Origin: Candidatus Omnitrophota bacterium | GTDB lineage: Bacteria > Omnitrophota > Koll11 > JAHIPI01 | Length of the DNA stretch: 28,464 nucleotides | NCBI GenBank assembly: GCA_028718265.1 | Contig: JAQUMG010000004.1 | Location: 1-28,464, forward strand | Reading direction: 5' to 3' | Shown here: positions 7,556 through 15,424 of the stretch, piece after piece | How the letters are laid out: the number at the start of each line of letters is the position of its first letter | Numbering within the stretch: the first letter of the stretch is position 1 | The notes under the pieces: model-generated | What the model was told of the DNA's origin: nothing | Database searches by the model: none | What the model saw: only the letters and a program-made list of their open reading frames with translations | Position numbers and translations under genes: made by a program

Positions 7556-7990
7556 GTGAAAAAGAAAGAATCCATAAGCTTTAGAATTATAAGCATTGGA
7601 ATTTTGTGCATGGGAATCTTTGGAATTCTTGTTTTTGTAATAGAGTATCCTATAGCAGTTTATAAGCATGTCTCATTTTCAGCGTATTTATCCATGATAG
7701 GAACAGAAAAAAACGAATGTTTAGCTCTCTTTTTACCACTTACGGTAGTTTGGGTATTATGTCTTCTTTTCTCTGTAGCTCTTTTCCTTGCTGGTGCAGG
7801 CATCAGAAGACTTAATGAATGGGGTAGAAAAATTCTTATTGCTCTCATTATTATTGAAATGATTTGGATTTTGGGTGATTTTATTTTTGCAAAGATGACG
7901 TTAGATTTTCTTACTATTATTGAAGTAATAGCAATGCTTGGATTATTATTTTACTTCACTCGTCCCTACATAAAGGAACAATTTAAGTGA
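7556..7990 (+). CDS. Four-helix membrane protein, paralogue A ending IKEQFK
   Basis: 144 residues, GTG start behind GAGGAG (7545-7550). Four hydrophobic segments (about 10-30, 58-80, 91-110 and 117-134). The loop motif AGIRRLNEWGRK and the ending FYFTRPYIKEQFK recur in the gene at 9635 (GRGLLKLQKWAL and YYLTRPDIKEQFK), so the two are paralogues. Its last codons are the first copy of the 20-nt junction repeat, where the TGA stop overlaps the next GTG start (GTGA). Function unknown. Confidence 0.7.
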   Translation: MKKKESISFRIISIGILCMGIFGILVFVIEYPIAVYKHVSFSAYLSMIGTEKNECLALFLPLTVVWVLCLLFSVALFLAGAGIRRLNEWGRKILIALIIIEMIWILGDFIFAKMTLDFLTIIEVIAMLGLLFYFTRPYIKEQFK

Positions 7991-8190
7991 AGCGATTTTT
8001 CGAATTAGCGGTTAAAATTTTACTGTTGGGCATGATTAGTTATATTTTATTAGTCGTAAACGTTATACTTGTATTAGGGCTTTTTAAACCGAGCCCGCCG
8101 TTTCCTATAGGCATTATATCCTTAACTCTCGCACTTATTGAAGCTCGTTTGTTATACATGTTGTATAAGAAAAGTAAAGGAGCAATTTAA
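7987..8190 (+). CDS. Small two-helix membrane protein
   Basis: 67 residues from GTG 7987, overlapping the previous stop as GTGA. The ribosome binding site AAAGGA lies inside the last codons of the upstream gene. Two hydrophobic segments (about 9-31 and 38-58) with a proline-rich turn KPSPPFP. The end sits on the second junction repeat, here in a different reading frame (ending SKGAI, TAA immediately before the next GTG). No recognised family. Confidence 0.65.
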   Translation: MKRFFELAVKILLLGMISYILLVVNVILVLGLFKPSPPFPIGIISLTLALIEARLLYMLYKKSKGAI

Positions 8191-8733
8191 GTGAAAAAAG
8201 AATATCGGATCGTATACTTTAAATCGAGCGAATTTCAAATAGTAGCCGTCTTAGTGATACTATGCTTGTATTATGTATACGATACGCTTGTAAAACACAT
8301 GAGTTTTGCCAAAGGATTTCCAGCATTGGCGGCTATGTTTGGAATAGCAGTAATAGCATTTCTATTTTCTTATTTTTACACCACACGGCTTCGAGTTATA
8401 ATTGAAGATGATTTTATTACTATAAAAATGCCTGACAAGGCTACTAAAATAAATATAAAAGACATATATCGAATAGATCGAGAAGCTGGAGGTGGTGGCG
8501 GTTGTTTATATTTTATTTCCTATGAGGAAAACGGTAAAAAGAAAATGGCGAGCTTTTCAGATCAAATTGAAGGATACCATGAAATAGTAAATTACATAGA
8601 ACAAAGAAGACCAAAACATCATCCGTTAAGTAGAAGAAAGCCCTATCAAAAAATATTCAGAACAATATTTCTAATAATTATGTATTCACTTATGTTTGGC
8701 GTACCTCTTTTTGTACTGTTATGTCGAAAGTGA
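8191..8733 (+). CDS. Membrane protein with a cytoplasmic PH-like domain (tentative)
   Basis: 180 residues from GTG 8191, directly after the upstream TAA, with AAAGGAG at 8176-8182. Two N-terminal helices (about 14-28 and 41-60) are followed by about 80 residues of beta-type sequence (LRVIIEDDFITIKMP, then INIKDIYRIDRE and a five-glycine turn). A basic segment and a final helix (about 155-175) end the protein. The order of two helices then a PH-like fold resembles bacterial PH-domain membrane proteins; this is an inference from pattern only. Confidence 0.65.
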   Translation: MKKEYRIVYFKSSEFQIVAVLVILCLYYVYDTLVKHMSFAKGFPALAAMFGIAVIAFLFSYFYTTRLRVIIEDDFITIKMPDKATKINIKDIYRIDREAGGGGGCLYFISYEENGKKKMASFSDQIEGYHEIVNYIEQRRPKHHPLSRRKPYQKIFRTIFLIIMYSLMFGVPLFVLLCRK

Positions 8734-8746
8734 GTCGAAATAAAAT

Positions 8747-9607
8747 ATGAAAAAATGGGTTATAAATGCAACGGGAGCTTACATTGTAATCATAGGCATT
8801 ATCGCAAGCCTCCTTATTACTTTCGGCGTTATTACTTTTAATTCTAATTCAGATACATTAGAAATTCGGCAAATGATCGTAGTATATGTTTTAATAGCAC
8901 TATGGTTAATCTCGACAGGACTAGGACTTATTTTGGTAAAAAATTGGTCCAGATACTCATTGTTTATTATGTCGGTGATAGCACTTTTTATTGGAGTATT
9001 TTTTTGCATGGCAATAGCGACAGGTTTTGGCAACCTAGATAAGAGTGCAATTGCCATCGATTCCATTGCCTTTATGTTTATATTTACTTTTTTGGTAGTA
9101 TTGCCCATCGCATTTCTTTGGTATTTTGGTACGCCTTCAGCTAAAGAAATATTTAATCCGAAAAAGATGTCTATTCAGCAAAGAGTTAAACTGCCCTTAG
9201 GAGTAATTATTGTATCCGCAGTAATTCTTATATTTGCCTTATATTTATTATTATACGTATTTTTTTCCAATTATCCAAATGTGATATTTGTTGGTCACAT
9301 AGCTATTTCAGGTGTAGCCGTAAATATCTATTTTTTAGCAATGACGCTCTTATATTTCTACGTTGCAATAGGCTTGTTTAAGTTACGAAGAAACGCTTTG
9401 ATAATATGCGTGCTATACTTATCAACATTCATTGTGCTTCGTTTGCTTAATTTATTTACTGTGGACATAGATTATTTAAAAACACTAAGACCTGATGTGA
9501 CTTGGCAAGAATATACGAGCGAAAGGATGTATAGAATTATATACATGACTATTGAAGCAGTAATATTGATATATCTTATACCAAGAAGGAAATTATTTAA
9601 TCGCTAA
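8747..9607 (+). CDS. Polytopic membrane protein (about eight helices)
   Basis: 286 residues with about eight hydrophobic segments. The C-terminal half includes YVAIGLFKLRRNALI, similar to the loop motif of the proteins at 7556 and 9635, which suggests a fused or enlarged member of the same family. Its first 25 residues (MKKWVINATGAYIVIIGI) closely match the N terminus of the gene at 10950 in both protein and DNA. No catalytic motif is visible. Confidence 0.7.
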   Translation: MKKWVINATGAYIVIIGIIASLLITFGVITFNSNSDTLEIRQMIVVYVLIALWLISTGLGLILVKNWSRYSLFIMSVIALFIGVFFCMAIATGFGNLDKSAIAIDSIAFMFIFTFLVVLPIAFLWYFGTPSAKEIFNPKKMSIQQRVKLPLGVIIVSAVILIFALYLLLYVFFSNYPNVIFVGHIAISGVAVNIYFLAMTLLYFYVAIGLFKLRRNALIICVLYLSTFIVLRLLNLFTVDIDYLKTLRPDVTWQEYTSERMYRIIYMTIEAVILIYLIPRRKLFNR

Positions 9608-9634
9608 TAAAATGTATATCGAAGGTAAGCTAGA

Positions 9635-10045
9635 ATGGGCATAGAAAAGGAAAGACCCTTAGAAGTTTCCATAATAGGATGGTTGTTTATTTTAAGCGGA
9701 TTTGCAGCATTTTTAACTTTGTTCATTATTACCTTTTTCGTTAATTCGGAAAATTCACAATATTTGTTCAATTGTGTGCATTATTCAGCTTACGATCCCA
9801 TTTTTTGGGTAGGCGTTATTTTCTTGGGCAGAGGGCTGCTTAAACTGCAAAAATGGGCATTATTAGTAACCACATGGATTGCAAAAATATTCTGCGTGGT
9901 GGTTGTGATACTTTTCGTTGTCCATCTACTAGGTATTAAGACTTTGAATATAATAATAGATGGTAAAGATACCTTTAGCCTTGTTATCAATCTTATTATA
10001 CTTTATTACCTTACTCGTCCCGACATAAAGGAGCAGTTTAAGTGA
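9635..10045 (+). CDS. Four-helix membrane protein, paralogue B ending IKEQFK
   Basis: 136 residues; four hydrophobic segments. It shares with the 7556 product the central GxxxLxxW-type loop (GRGLLKLQKWALL) and an almost identical ending (LYYLTRPDIKEQFK). The ending is again the junction repeat (10026-10045), which supplies the ribosome binding site and GTG of the next gene. Neighbouring order (paralogue, then a small GTG-started membrane protein) repeats that at 7556-8190, consistent with a duplicated unit. Confidence 0.7.
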   Translation: MGIEKERPLEVSIIGWLFILSGFAAFLTLFIITFFVNSENSQYLFNCVHYSAYDPIFWVGVIFLGRGLLKLQKWALLVTTWIAKIFCVVVVILFVVHLLGIKTLNIIIDGKDTFSLVINLIILYYLTRPDIKEQFK

Positions 10046-10395
10046 AAGTAATCGGGAAATCTCTTAGTTCAAATATCGTTGGAATTTTCGTTATAATAAT
10101 ACTAGGTATATTTCTTTACGAAGTTACTAGTAATAAAACAATTATCAGTCCACTAATAAGTTTGTTTATATGGTATGGGCTAGTTTTAACCATATGGTAT
10201 TATTTCGTATGGGGCAATTTAGCCGAAACTACGTATGAGTCGGCAAAGAAAATTAAATTTCTTGGTTATGATAAAATGCCTTTTGAAAGATACCAAAAAA
10301 TTTGTCATAAATGTGCCTGGTTTTTTCTTATAATGTGTACGATGGTTTTTATTTTAGGTCTGTTTACAATAGTGTTTAATATCATTCCTAAGTAA
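10042..10395 (+). CDS. Small membrane protein, three helices
   Basis: 117 residues from GTG 10042, overlapping the previous stop as GTGA. Hydrophobic segments at about 9-28, 36-55 and 92-112; between them a charged stretch AETTYESAKKIKFLGYDKMPFERYQKI-type region lies presumably in the cytoplasm. It ends at TAA 10393-10395, the first bases of the fourth junction repeat. No recognised family. Confidence 0.65.
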   Translation: MKVIGKSLSSNIVGIFVIIILGIFLYEVTSNKTIISPLISLFIWYGLVLTIWYYFVWGNLAETTYESAKKIKFLGYDKMPFERYQKICHKCAWFFLIMCTMVFILGLFTIVFNIIPK

Positions 10396-10408
10396 AGGAG
10401 CAGTTTAG

Positions 10409-10600
10409 GTGAGGAGAGAGGATTGGCTTAAGTTGCAAAAGGAAGACTTCAAAAAAGGACTTATTTGTTGGCTTATCGCCTTAATAAGTTATTTGATTTT
10501 ACGGTGGCTGTTAAAACAGAATGTCCACCCACTTTATATTATTCCAGCTATTTTTGTGTGTTTAGGATTCTGGTATTGGCGAATTAAACCATATTTATAA
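10409..10600 (+). CDS. Small membrane protein, 63 residues
   Basis: GTG 10409 with AAAGGAG at 10394-10400. A charged N terminus (MRREDWLKLQKEDFKKG) precedes two short hydrophobic segments (about 18-34 and 42-57). Real translation is supported mainly by the well-formed junction repeat before it and its place in the array. Confidence 0.55.
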   Translation: MRREDWLKLQKEDFKKGLICWLIALISYLILRWLLKQNVHPLYIIPAIFVCLGFWYWRIKPYL

Positions 10601-10661
10601 AATACTCGCATTCTACGAGGTATATTGGAAGTACACAGGAACAGCCATAACCCTATAGTCG

Positions 10662-10703
10662 ATGGCTAAGATAGGTAGGCAGATAAAGGAGCAGCTTAGG
10701 TGA
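10662..10703 (+). pseudogene. Relic tail of an IKEQFK-type paralogue
   Basis: A 13-residue frame, MAKIGRQIKEQLR, ends in the same residues and the same 20-nt repeat as the genes at 7556 and 9635, but nothing upstream encodes the rest (a stop at 10656 closes the frame). The stretch 10601-10699 is otherwise non-coding. I read it as the remains of a deleted copy that still supplies the ribosome binding site and start for the gene at 10700. Confidence 0.45.
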
Positions 10704-10933
10704 AAAGTTATTATTGGTTTTGGATATTCTCCGTTATATCCTTAATACTAATAGTGCTATTGCATATATCACGAATATTTCTTATTATTCCTGCAGTGCT
10801 TGGTATTATATTTAAACTTTATGCCTTTTTTGAACCTAAAGACAGAAAGATTGGCTGGTGGGGTCTTGGTATAATTTTATTAGCGGTAATTGTTTTATGG
10901 GTTATTCCTTTATTTGGAGCATTAAAGAAATAA
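10700..10933 (+). CDS. Small membrane protein, 77 residues
   Basis: GTG 10700 overlaps the relic's TGA (GTGA) with AAAGGAG at 10685-10691. Three hydrophobic stretches fill nearly the whole protein (about 4-22, 25-44 and 53-73) around a short polar loop EPKDRKIGWW. Unrecognised. Confidence 0.6.
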   Translation: MKSYYWFWIFSVISLILIVLLHISRIFLIIPAVLGIIFKLYAFFEPKDRKIGWWGLGIILLAVIVLWVIPLFGALKK

Positions 10934-10949
10934 TGAAATCAGGGTAAAT

Positions 10950-11501
10950 ATGAATAAATGGATTGTAGTCACAACGGGTATTTATATAATAATCATAGGC
11001 ATTTTCGGTGTTATAGGAAAAGCTTCGGCTGAAGTAGGGCCAATTTCACCAGAAGAATTGGCAGATGCCTCAGATTTAATAGTCATAGGTACTGTTAATA
11101 GAATAGAGGAATCTGGTGAGATAGTGGTTAATGAAAGAACCGAGAGGAATGTTAATGTGAAATACGCACTAATTACTGTGCAAGAAGCGTTGAAAGGGAA
11201 GGCTATCTCGACCGTGTGGGTGAAATTCGCCTTCGAGCCTTACTTAGAAGCTGATGTACAGGATCCATCTTTTGAAGTTAATGATAAGGTATTATTGTAT
11301 TTAAAATCGAATAATGACAAAAGGAAAAGTTATAGTGTCGTTGAGGGGTGGAGCGGTGTAGGACGATTTTATAATAGCAAATTTTATCATCAGTATTATG
11401 ATATAGATTTCAACAAATATGTGGAAGAGCTGAAGAAATATATAAATCATAACAGAGAACATACTCCGCTGGCAGGGTGGGGCATCACGGAAATGTATTA
11501 A
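10950..11501 (+). CDS. Exported or membrane-anchored protein with a C-terminal beta domain
   Basis: 183 residues. The first 28 residues (MNKWIVVTTGIYIIIIGIFG then KASAE) resemble the first helix of the 8747 protein, but here end in a signal-peptidase-like ASA site. The rest (about 30-160) is a soluble domain with ADASDLIVIGTVNRIEES, VQEALKGK and FEVNDKVLLYLK. This order is seen in many uncharacterised secreted bacterial proteins of OB-fold-like appearance; that comparison is from memory. The gene appears to join a borrowed first helix to a secreted domain. It overlaps the next gene by one base (TAATG). Confidence 0.7.
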   Translation: MNKWIVVTTGIYIIIIGIFGVIGKASAEVGPISPEELADASDLIVIGTVNRIEESGEIVVNERTERNVNVKYALITVQEALKGKAISTVWVKFAFEPYLEADVQDPSFEVNDKVLLYLKSNNDKRKSYSVVEGWSGVGRFYNSKFYHQYYDIDFNKYVEELKKYINHNREHTPLAGWGITEMY

Positions 11502-11839
11502 TGGGAATAATTACAGCGGAAGATAATGATTTCTTAATAGTTTTCATAATTCTTGCCACCTATGTTTTAGCGATTTGGTGTTTTCACTTCATTTTCGTTT
11601 TTAAAAACAAGCATAAATTCGAAAGCAGTTCAGCATGTTTATTTTATTTACTGTTCGGGGGCTATGATGTAGGCTTGCCTCGCGAATGGCATAAATATTT
11701 TAAAGAAGGTTATTACGATGAATTGGAAAAAAGCAGGAGATTTTTTGCAAAAGCTATTAGTGTATGGCTTATTATGTTTTTCTTAGTTGCTATCTTATGG
11801 TTTTGCCGAAGTTGTATGCCTGTTTTAATGGGGGCATAA
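11501..11839 (+). CDS. Small membrane protein, 112 residues
   Basis: ATG 11501 overlaps the previous TAA by one base, which suggests coupling; an upstream GTG 11477 would add eight residues. Two strong hydrophobic segments (about 10-32 and 86-106) flank a central polar region with LFGGYDVGLPREWHKYFKEG. Last gene of the envelope array; a structured intergenic region follows. Unrecognised. Confidence 0.6.
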   Translation: MGIITAEDNDFLIVFIILATYVLAIWCFHFIFVFKNKHKFESSSACLFYLLFGGYDVGLPREWHKYFKEGYYDELEKSRRFFAKAISVWLIMFFLVAILWFCRSCMPVLMGA

Positions 11840-11854
11840 GGGGACGCAGTGCTT

Positions 11855-11932
11855 AGGACAGGTAACTTAGCTAGAATGCAGTACCGTTCTAGAAAGCTAA
11901 GCCCTGCAGGGTGTCCTCAAATAGGACGACAC
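11855..11932 (+). other. Structured intergenic region with alternative hairpins before the defence genes
   Basis: AGGACA (11855-11860) can pair with TGTCCT (11912-11917), enclosing CTTAGCT (11866-11872) paired with AGCTAAG (11895-11901), AGAA/TTCT inside it, and the perfect palindrome CCCTGCAGGG (11902-11911). The same GTGTCCT (11911-11917) can instead pair with AGGACGACAC (11923-11932). The two folds exclude each other. It could be an RNA switch or attenuator, a terminator for the upstream array, or a DNA site (oriT-like or an old junction). I see no U run typical of an intrinsic terminator. Confidence 0.55.
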
Positions 11933-12003
11933 CAAAATACAAAGTAAAACCAGAAGAAATATTCAGCAAAGATAAAATAGTCTAGAAAAAAAGCGAAAAT
12001 ATT

Positions 12004-12807
12004 ATGATTAAAGGCGTCTCGAAGCAAATTGATGCTGCCGACAGTAGTGTTTGGCTTTGTATTATTGATAGCTTTTCTGATGAATTGAAAAATTTGATAA
12101 GAACTAGGTTGACATCTATTTGTCATGGCTGTTCAAGCGATAATGCGTATTCCTACAAGAATACACTAAAGACATTTATGAATCGTTATAAGGGAAAGGG
12201 TCAAATAACAAAAAAAGGGATGATTGGCGAGCTATTGGCACATCTTTTAGTTTCACATTGTGATAAAAATATGAAAATAGCATCACCTTTTTTCAATATG
12301 GAAGAACCTAGTATAAAAAAAGGGTTTGATCTGGTTTTATTGAACGTCAAAAGTCAGGATTTGTGGTTTGCGGAAGTAAAAGCGGGAAACGCTGGTAAAA
12401 AATTATCTAACGTTAAAAACAAACGACTTATCGGAATAGCCAAAAATGACATAAAAAAAAGACTAAATAGCAACAAGGACGATCTATGGCTAAATGCTAT
12501 CAATGGAGTTAGAATAGCTTTTGAAAAACATACTAAATTTAAGAAATTGGTATTAGAAATTCTTAACGAAAATTACTCAGCTTCCCAAAACGGTAAAGTT
12601 TCAAGTTTATCTAAAAATGTTGTATTAACCTCAGTTGTGTATAAAAGCCCTAAGGATAAACTTGATTTTAAAGAAATCCAAGCTTTAAGAGAAAAAATCC
12701 TAAAGGAAAAATCATTTTGTAAAATCATCATTTTTTCTATACAAAAAGAAACATATACGAAAATTGAGAAGTTTTTGATATCAGAGGCAAGTAATGGACA
12801 AGATTAG
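12004..12807 (+). CDS. hamA: HamA-like (DUF1837) nuclease of a Hachiman/AbpAB-type defence system
   Basis: 267 residues. The core reads KKGMIGELLAHLL (Gly75-Glu76), KKGFDLVLL (Asp109) and LWFAEVKAG (Glu124, Lys126). This is the order E, then D, then ExK of a PD-(D/E)xK nuclease, as known for HamA/AbpA. The downstream gene is a DEAH helicase overlapping by 14 bases, which is the defining two-gene layout of Hachiman. Known biology: HamB restrains HamA and releases it to degrade DNA on sensing damage or phage replication. Assignment rests on motifs and pairing, not on a database search. The ribosome binding site is weak. Another reading would be an AbpA variant. Confidence 0.8.
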   Translation: MIKGVSKQIDAADSSVWLCIIDSFSDELKNLIRTRLTSICHGCSSDNAYSYKNTLKTFMNRYKGKGQITKKGMIGELLAHLLVSHCDKNMKIASPFFNMEEPSIKKGFDLVLLNVKSQDLWFAEVKAGNAGKKLSNVKNKRLIGIAKNDIKKRLNSNKDDLWLNAINGVRIAFEKHTKFKKLVLEILNENYSASQNGKVSSLSKNVVLTSVVYKSPKDKLDFKEIQALREKILKEKSFCKIIIFSIQKETYTKIEKFLISEASNGQD

Positions 12808-15241
12808 TTTGGGGATTATTAAGAAAACTGGTTTTTCTGATTTATATAGAAAATTTGTAAATACCCCTGACCTTAGCGAAGGGGAGAAATTAAAACTGCT
12901 TAAACTAGGAGTTTTGTTTCTAAATGCCGAAGATCTTTTTGTTAAAAAATTAGGATATAGAGTTATCTTACAATATAGCAATAGGTATAAAGATTTTATT
13001 CCTTTGTATGATGTGGCGTTTAATAAGGGGTACATACCTATCGCAAAATTTATTGAGAATAAATATATTACTCAGAAATGTATAGAGAAGAGTTTTTTTA
13101 ATAGTTTTTTATCATCTTATAAGGAGAACTTCAAAAAGGATGATATATATCTAACGGAACAACAATTGGAAATGGGCGAAGATTTTATTAAAAATAGCAA
13201 TAAGGCTTATGTGATTGTTGCACCTACTTCTTATGGAAAATCAGCATTGATGATATCGGTAGTATATAGTTACAAGAACGGTAACATTTGTATCTTAGTA
13301 CCAACGAAAGCTTTGTTAGCACAGATAAAGCAGCGTGTTATAAATTCAAAGTATTTTTCGAACAAGAAAAAGATAATTACCCATCCAGAAATGTATATTG
13401 AGGGTGATAATAATTTTATAGCTATTTTAACGCAAGAAAGACTATTGAGATTGCTTAATAAAGATAAAAAACTCAATTTTGGATTGATATTTGTTGATGA
13501 GGCTCATAACTTATTAGAAGATGACTCGCGAAATAGATTATTGGCTACTTCTATCGTAGCTTTAGAAAAAAGAAATAGTCATGCTATTTTTAAATTTCTG
13601 ACTCCATTTTTAGTTAATAATTTAAATCTCAAAGTATCACATACGTCTTATTCTATTCAGGGTTATAAGATTGATGAGTATCTTAAAATAGAAAAGTTTT
13701 ATTGCTATGATTTTAAGAGAGGCAACAAGCTAAAACTTTATGACCAGTTTATGGATAATTTTATTAATACTGGTAATGAAAATTACGTAAATGATATTGA
13801 TTTAATTATGAAAAAAAAGGGCAGGAAGAATATTGTATATCTAAATAAACCAATTAATATCCAAGAGGTTGCGGATAAAATTAAAGGAAAATTAGATCTA
13901 CGTCAATCTGAAAGGATAAAAAAAGCATGCGAAGATATCTCTAAATACTTGCATAAAGATTATGCTTTAATTGAGTGTCTGAAATATGGTGTTGTTTATC
14001 ATCATGGGTCGGTACCAGACAATGTAAGATCGTATATTGAATACCTATTTTCCAACGAAGATCAAATTTCCTTTATAGTGACGAGTTCAACGTTATTGGA
14101 GGGGGTAAATATACCTGCTGAAAAATTATTTATACTTGATTATAGAAAAGGACAAGGTAAGCTTAGTCCTTCGCAGTTTAAGAACTTAGTGGGCAGAGTG
14201 TGCAGATTTAAGGAAATATTTAATTCTAATAATGGCGACCTAGATATGCTGGAACCCGAGATTTTTCTTATATCATCAGGGTATACTTACAAGAAAGCCG
14301 ATATAGAAAAGTTTTTAAAGGGGAGCATAAGGGCGGATAAAAAAATAAAAGAAAAACCTGAGAATGTATTATTAAAAGAAACGGAGATAACGGAAAGTAA
14401 TAAAGGAAAAAAGATTGAAGCAGAAGAATTTCTTGAAAATATAGCCCCAGGAACAGTAGCTGCTGATACTAGCCGATATGCTAAAACTGATATTGGTAAA
14501 AGTTGTTTTGCTAATAGTATAGTTGAAATTGATATTATTGACAATGAAAATGAATTGCAATCTTCAGTTAACGAAATATTAATAGAGAATATTCGGGCTA
14601 AAACAGTAAAAGATGTGATTGACTTTATGGTAAAAATATTTATAGCTCATATAAAGAAAGACGATAATTTTAATGAGGTGAAGCGTTTAGAGCGTGAAAA
14701 GACTAGAAATTTCTATGATATGTTTTTAAGCTGGAGGATAAAAGGCGAATCGTACAATCAAATGATAAACAGCTTTCTTAGGTATTGGTCTAAATTGGAA
14801 GGCGAAGATGCCCTAATTTATGTCGGAAAATGGGGGGAAGAAAAGAGAGGCGGGGTTAGAAAGCTTTGGGTTGACATAAGCAAAAAATCGACTATTGAGC
14901 GTATTAATTTAGCAATAATTAAAATTCAAGAAGAGCAAGAATTTATTGATAATAAACTTATTAAATTTATAGAAGTTATGAATGATTGTAATGTGATTGA
15001 AAGTGGTCTATACGATACTATTAAATATGGAACTAATGATAACCAGAAAATCATTATGATTAAAAACGGCATGACTCTAAGTTTGGTGAATCTTCTTTTG
15101 GAAAAATATTCTAGCTTTATAACAATTGATTCTAAATCCAACAATGTTGAAATTGATTCTGGGGTCATAAAGAAGATGAGAAGCAATGGGGAAAATGAGA
15201 TATTGGTATTTGAGGCAGAGCATAATGTTAAAGGCAAATAG
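12794..15241 (+). CDS. hamB: HamB-like DEAH-box helicase of the Hachiman-type system
   Basis: 815 residues, superfamily 2 helicase. Seen in order: Q-motif-like LTEQQ at about 120-124, Walker A APTSYGKS (143-150), motif Ia LVPTKALLAQ, DEAH (235-238), YHHGSVP (402-408), motif V SSTLLEGVNIP (431-441), and arginine-finger motif VI NLVGRVCR (464-471). About 340 C-terminal residues carry no motif I recognise and presumably handle partner or substrate recognition. ATG 12794 lies inside hamA, so translation is coupled, which suits a nuclease and its controlling helicase. Followed by 183 non-coding bases before the sigma-like gene. Confidence 0.85.
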   Translation: MDKISLGIIKKTGFSDLYRKFVNTPDLSEGEKLKLLKLGVLFLNAEDLFVKKLGYRVILQYSNRYKDFIPLYDVAFNKGYIPIAKFIENKYITQKCIEKSFFNSFLSSYKENFKKDDIYLTEQQLEMGEDFIKNSNKAYVIVAPTSYGKSALMISVVYSYKNGNICILVPTKALLAQIKQRVINSKYFSNKKKIITHPEMYIEGDNNFIAILTQERLLRLLNKDKKLNFGLIFVDEAHNLLEDDSRNRLLATSIVALEKRNSHAIFKFLTPFLVNNLNLKVSHTSYSIQGYKIDEYLKIEKFYCYDFKRGNKLKLYDQFMDNFINTGNENYVNDIDLIMKKKGRKNIVYLNKPINIQEVADKIKGKLDLRQSERIKKACEDISKYLHKDYALIECLKYGVVYHHGSVPDNVRSYIEYLFSNEDQISFIVTSSTLLEGVNIPAEKLFILDYRKGQGKLSPSQFKNLVGRVCRFKEIFNSNNGDLDMLEPEIFLISSGYTYKKADIEKFLKGSIRADKKIKEKPENVLLKETEITESNKGKKIEAEEFLENIAPGTVAADTSRYAKTDIGKSCFANSIVEIDIIDNENELQSSVNEILIENIRAKTVKDVIDFMVKIFIAHIKKDDNFNEVKRLEREKTRNFYDMFLSWRIKGESYNQMINSFLRYWSKLEGEDALIYVGKWGEEKRGGVRKLWVDISKKSTIERINLAIIKIQEEQEFIDNKLIKFIEVMNDCNVIESGLYDTIKYGTNDNQKIIMIKNGMTLSLVNLLLEKYSSFITIDSKSNNVEIDSGVIKKMRSNGENEILVFEAEHNVKGK

Positions 15242-15424
15242 AGTTTAGATCTCAGACCCAATTCTCGCTGTAAGAAACGCGAAGTCATCCTCAAATTAAT
15301 ATATTTTATATATTTCGTTATGATTAAGGTAATATAATTTACTATTACAATACATCATTTTCGTTGATTTTAAAGGAGTTGCAAGAAAATAATCTTCTAT
15401 ACCCTGAATTTTTATGGGTAAATA

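Noticed and set aside
7501..11500. CRISPR array or integron attC sites at the repeated junctions.
   Set aside because: The repeats are 20 nt, embedded in gene ends, unevenly spaced by whole genes, and lack attC-like inverted symmetry.
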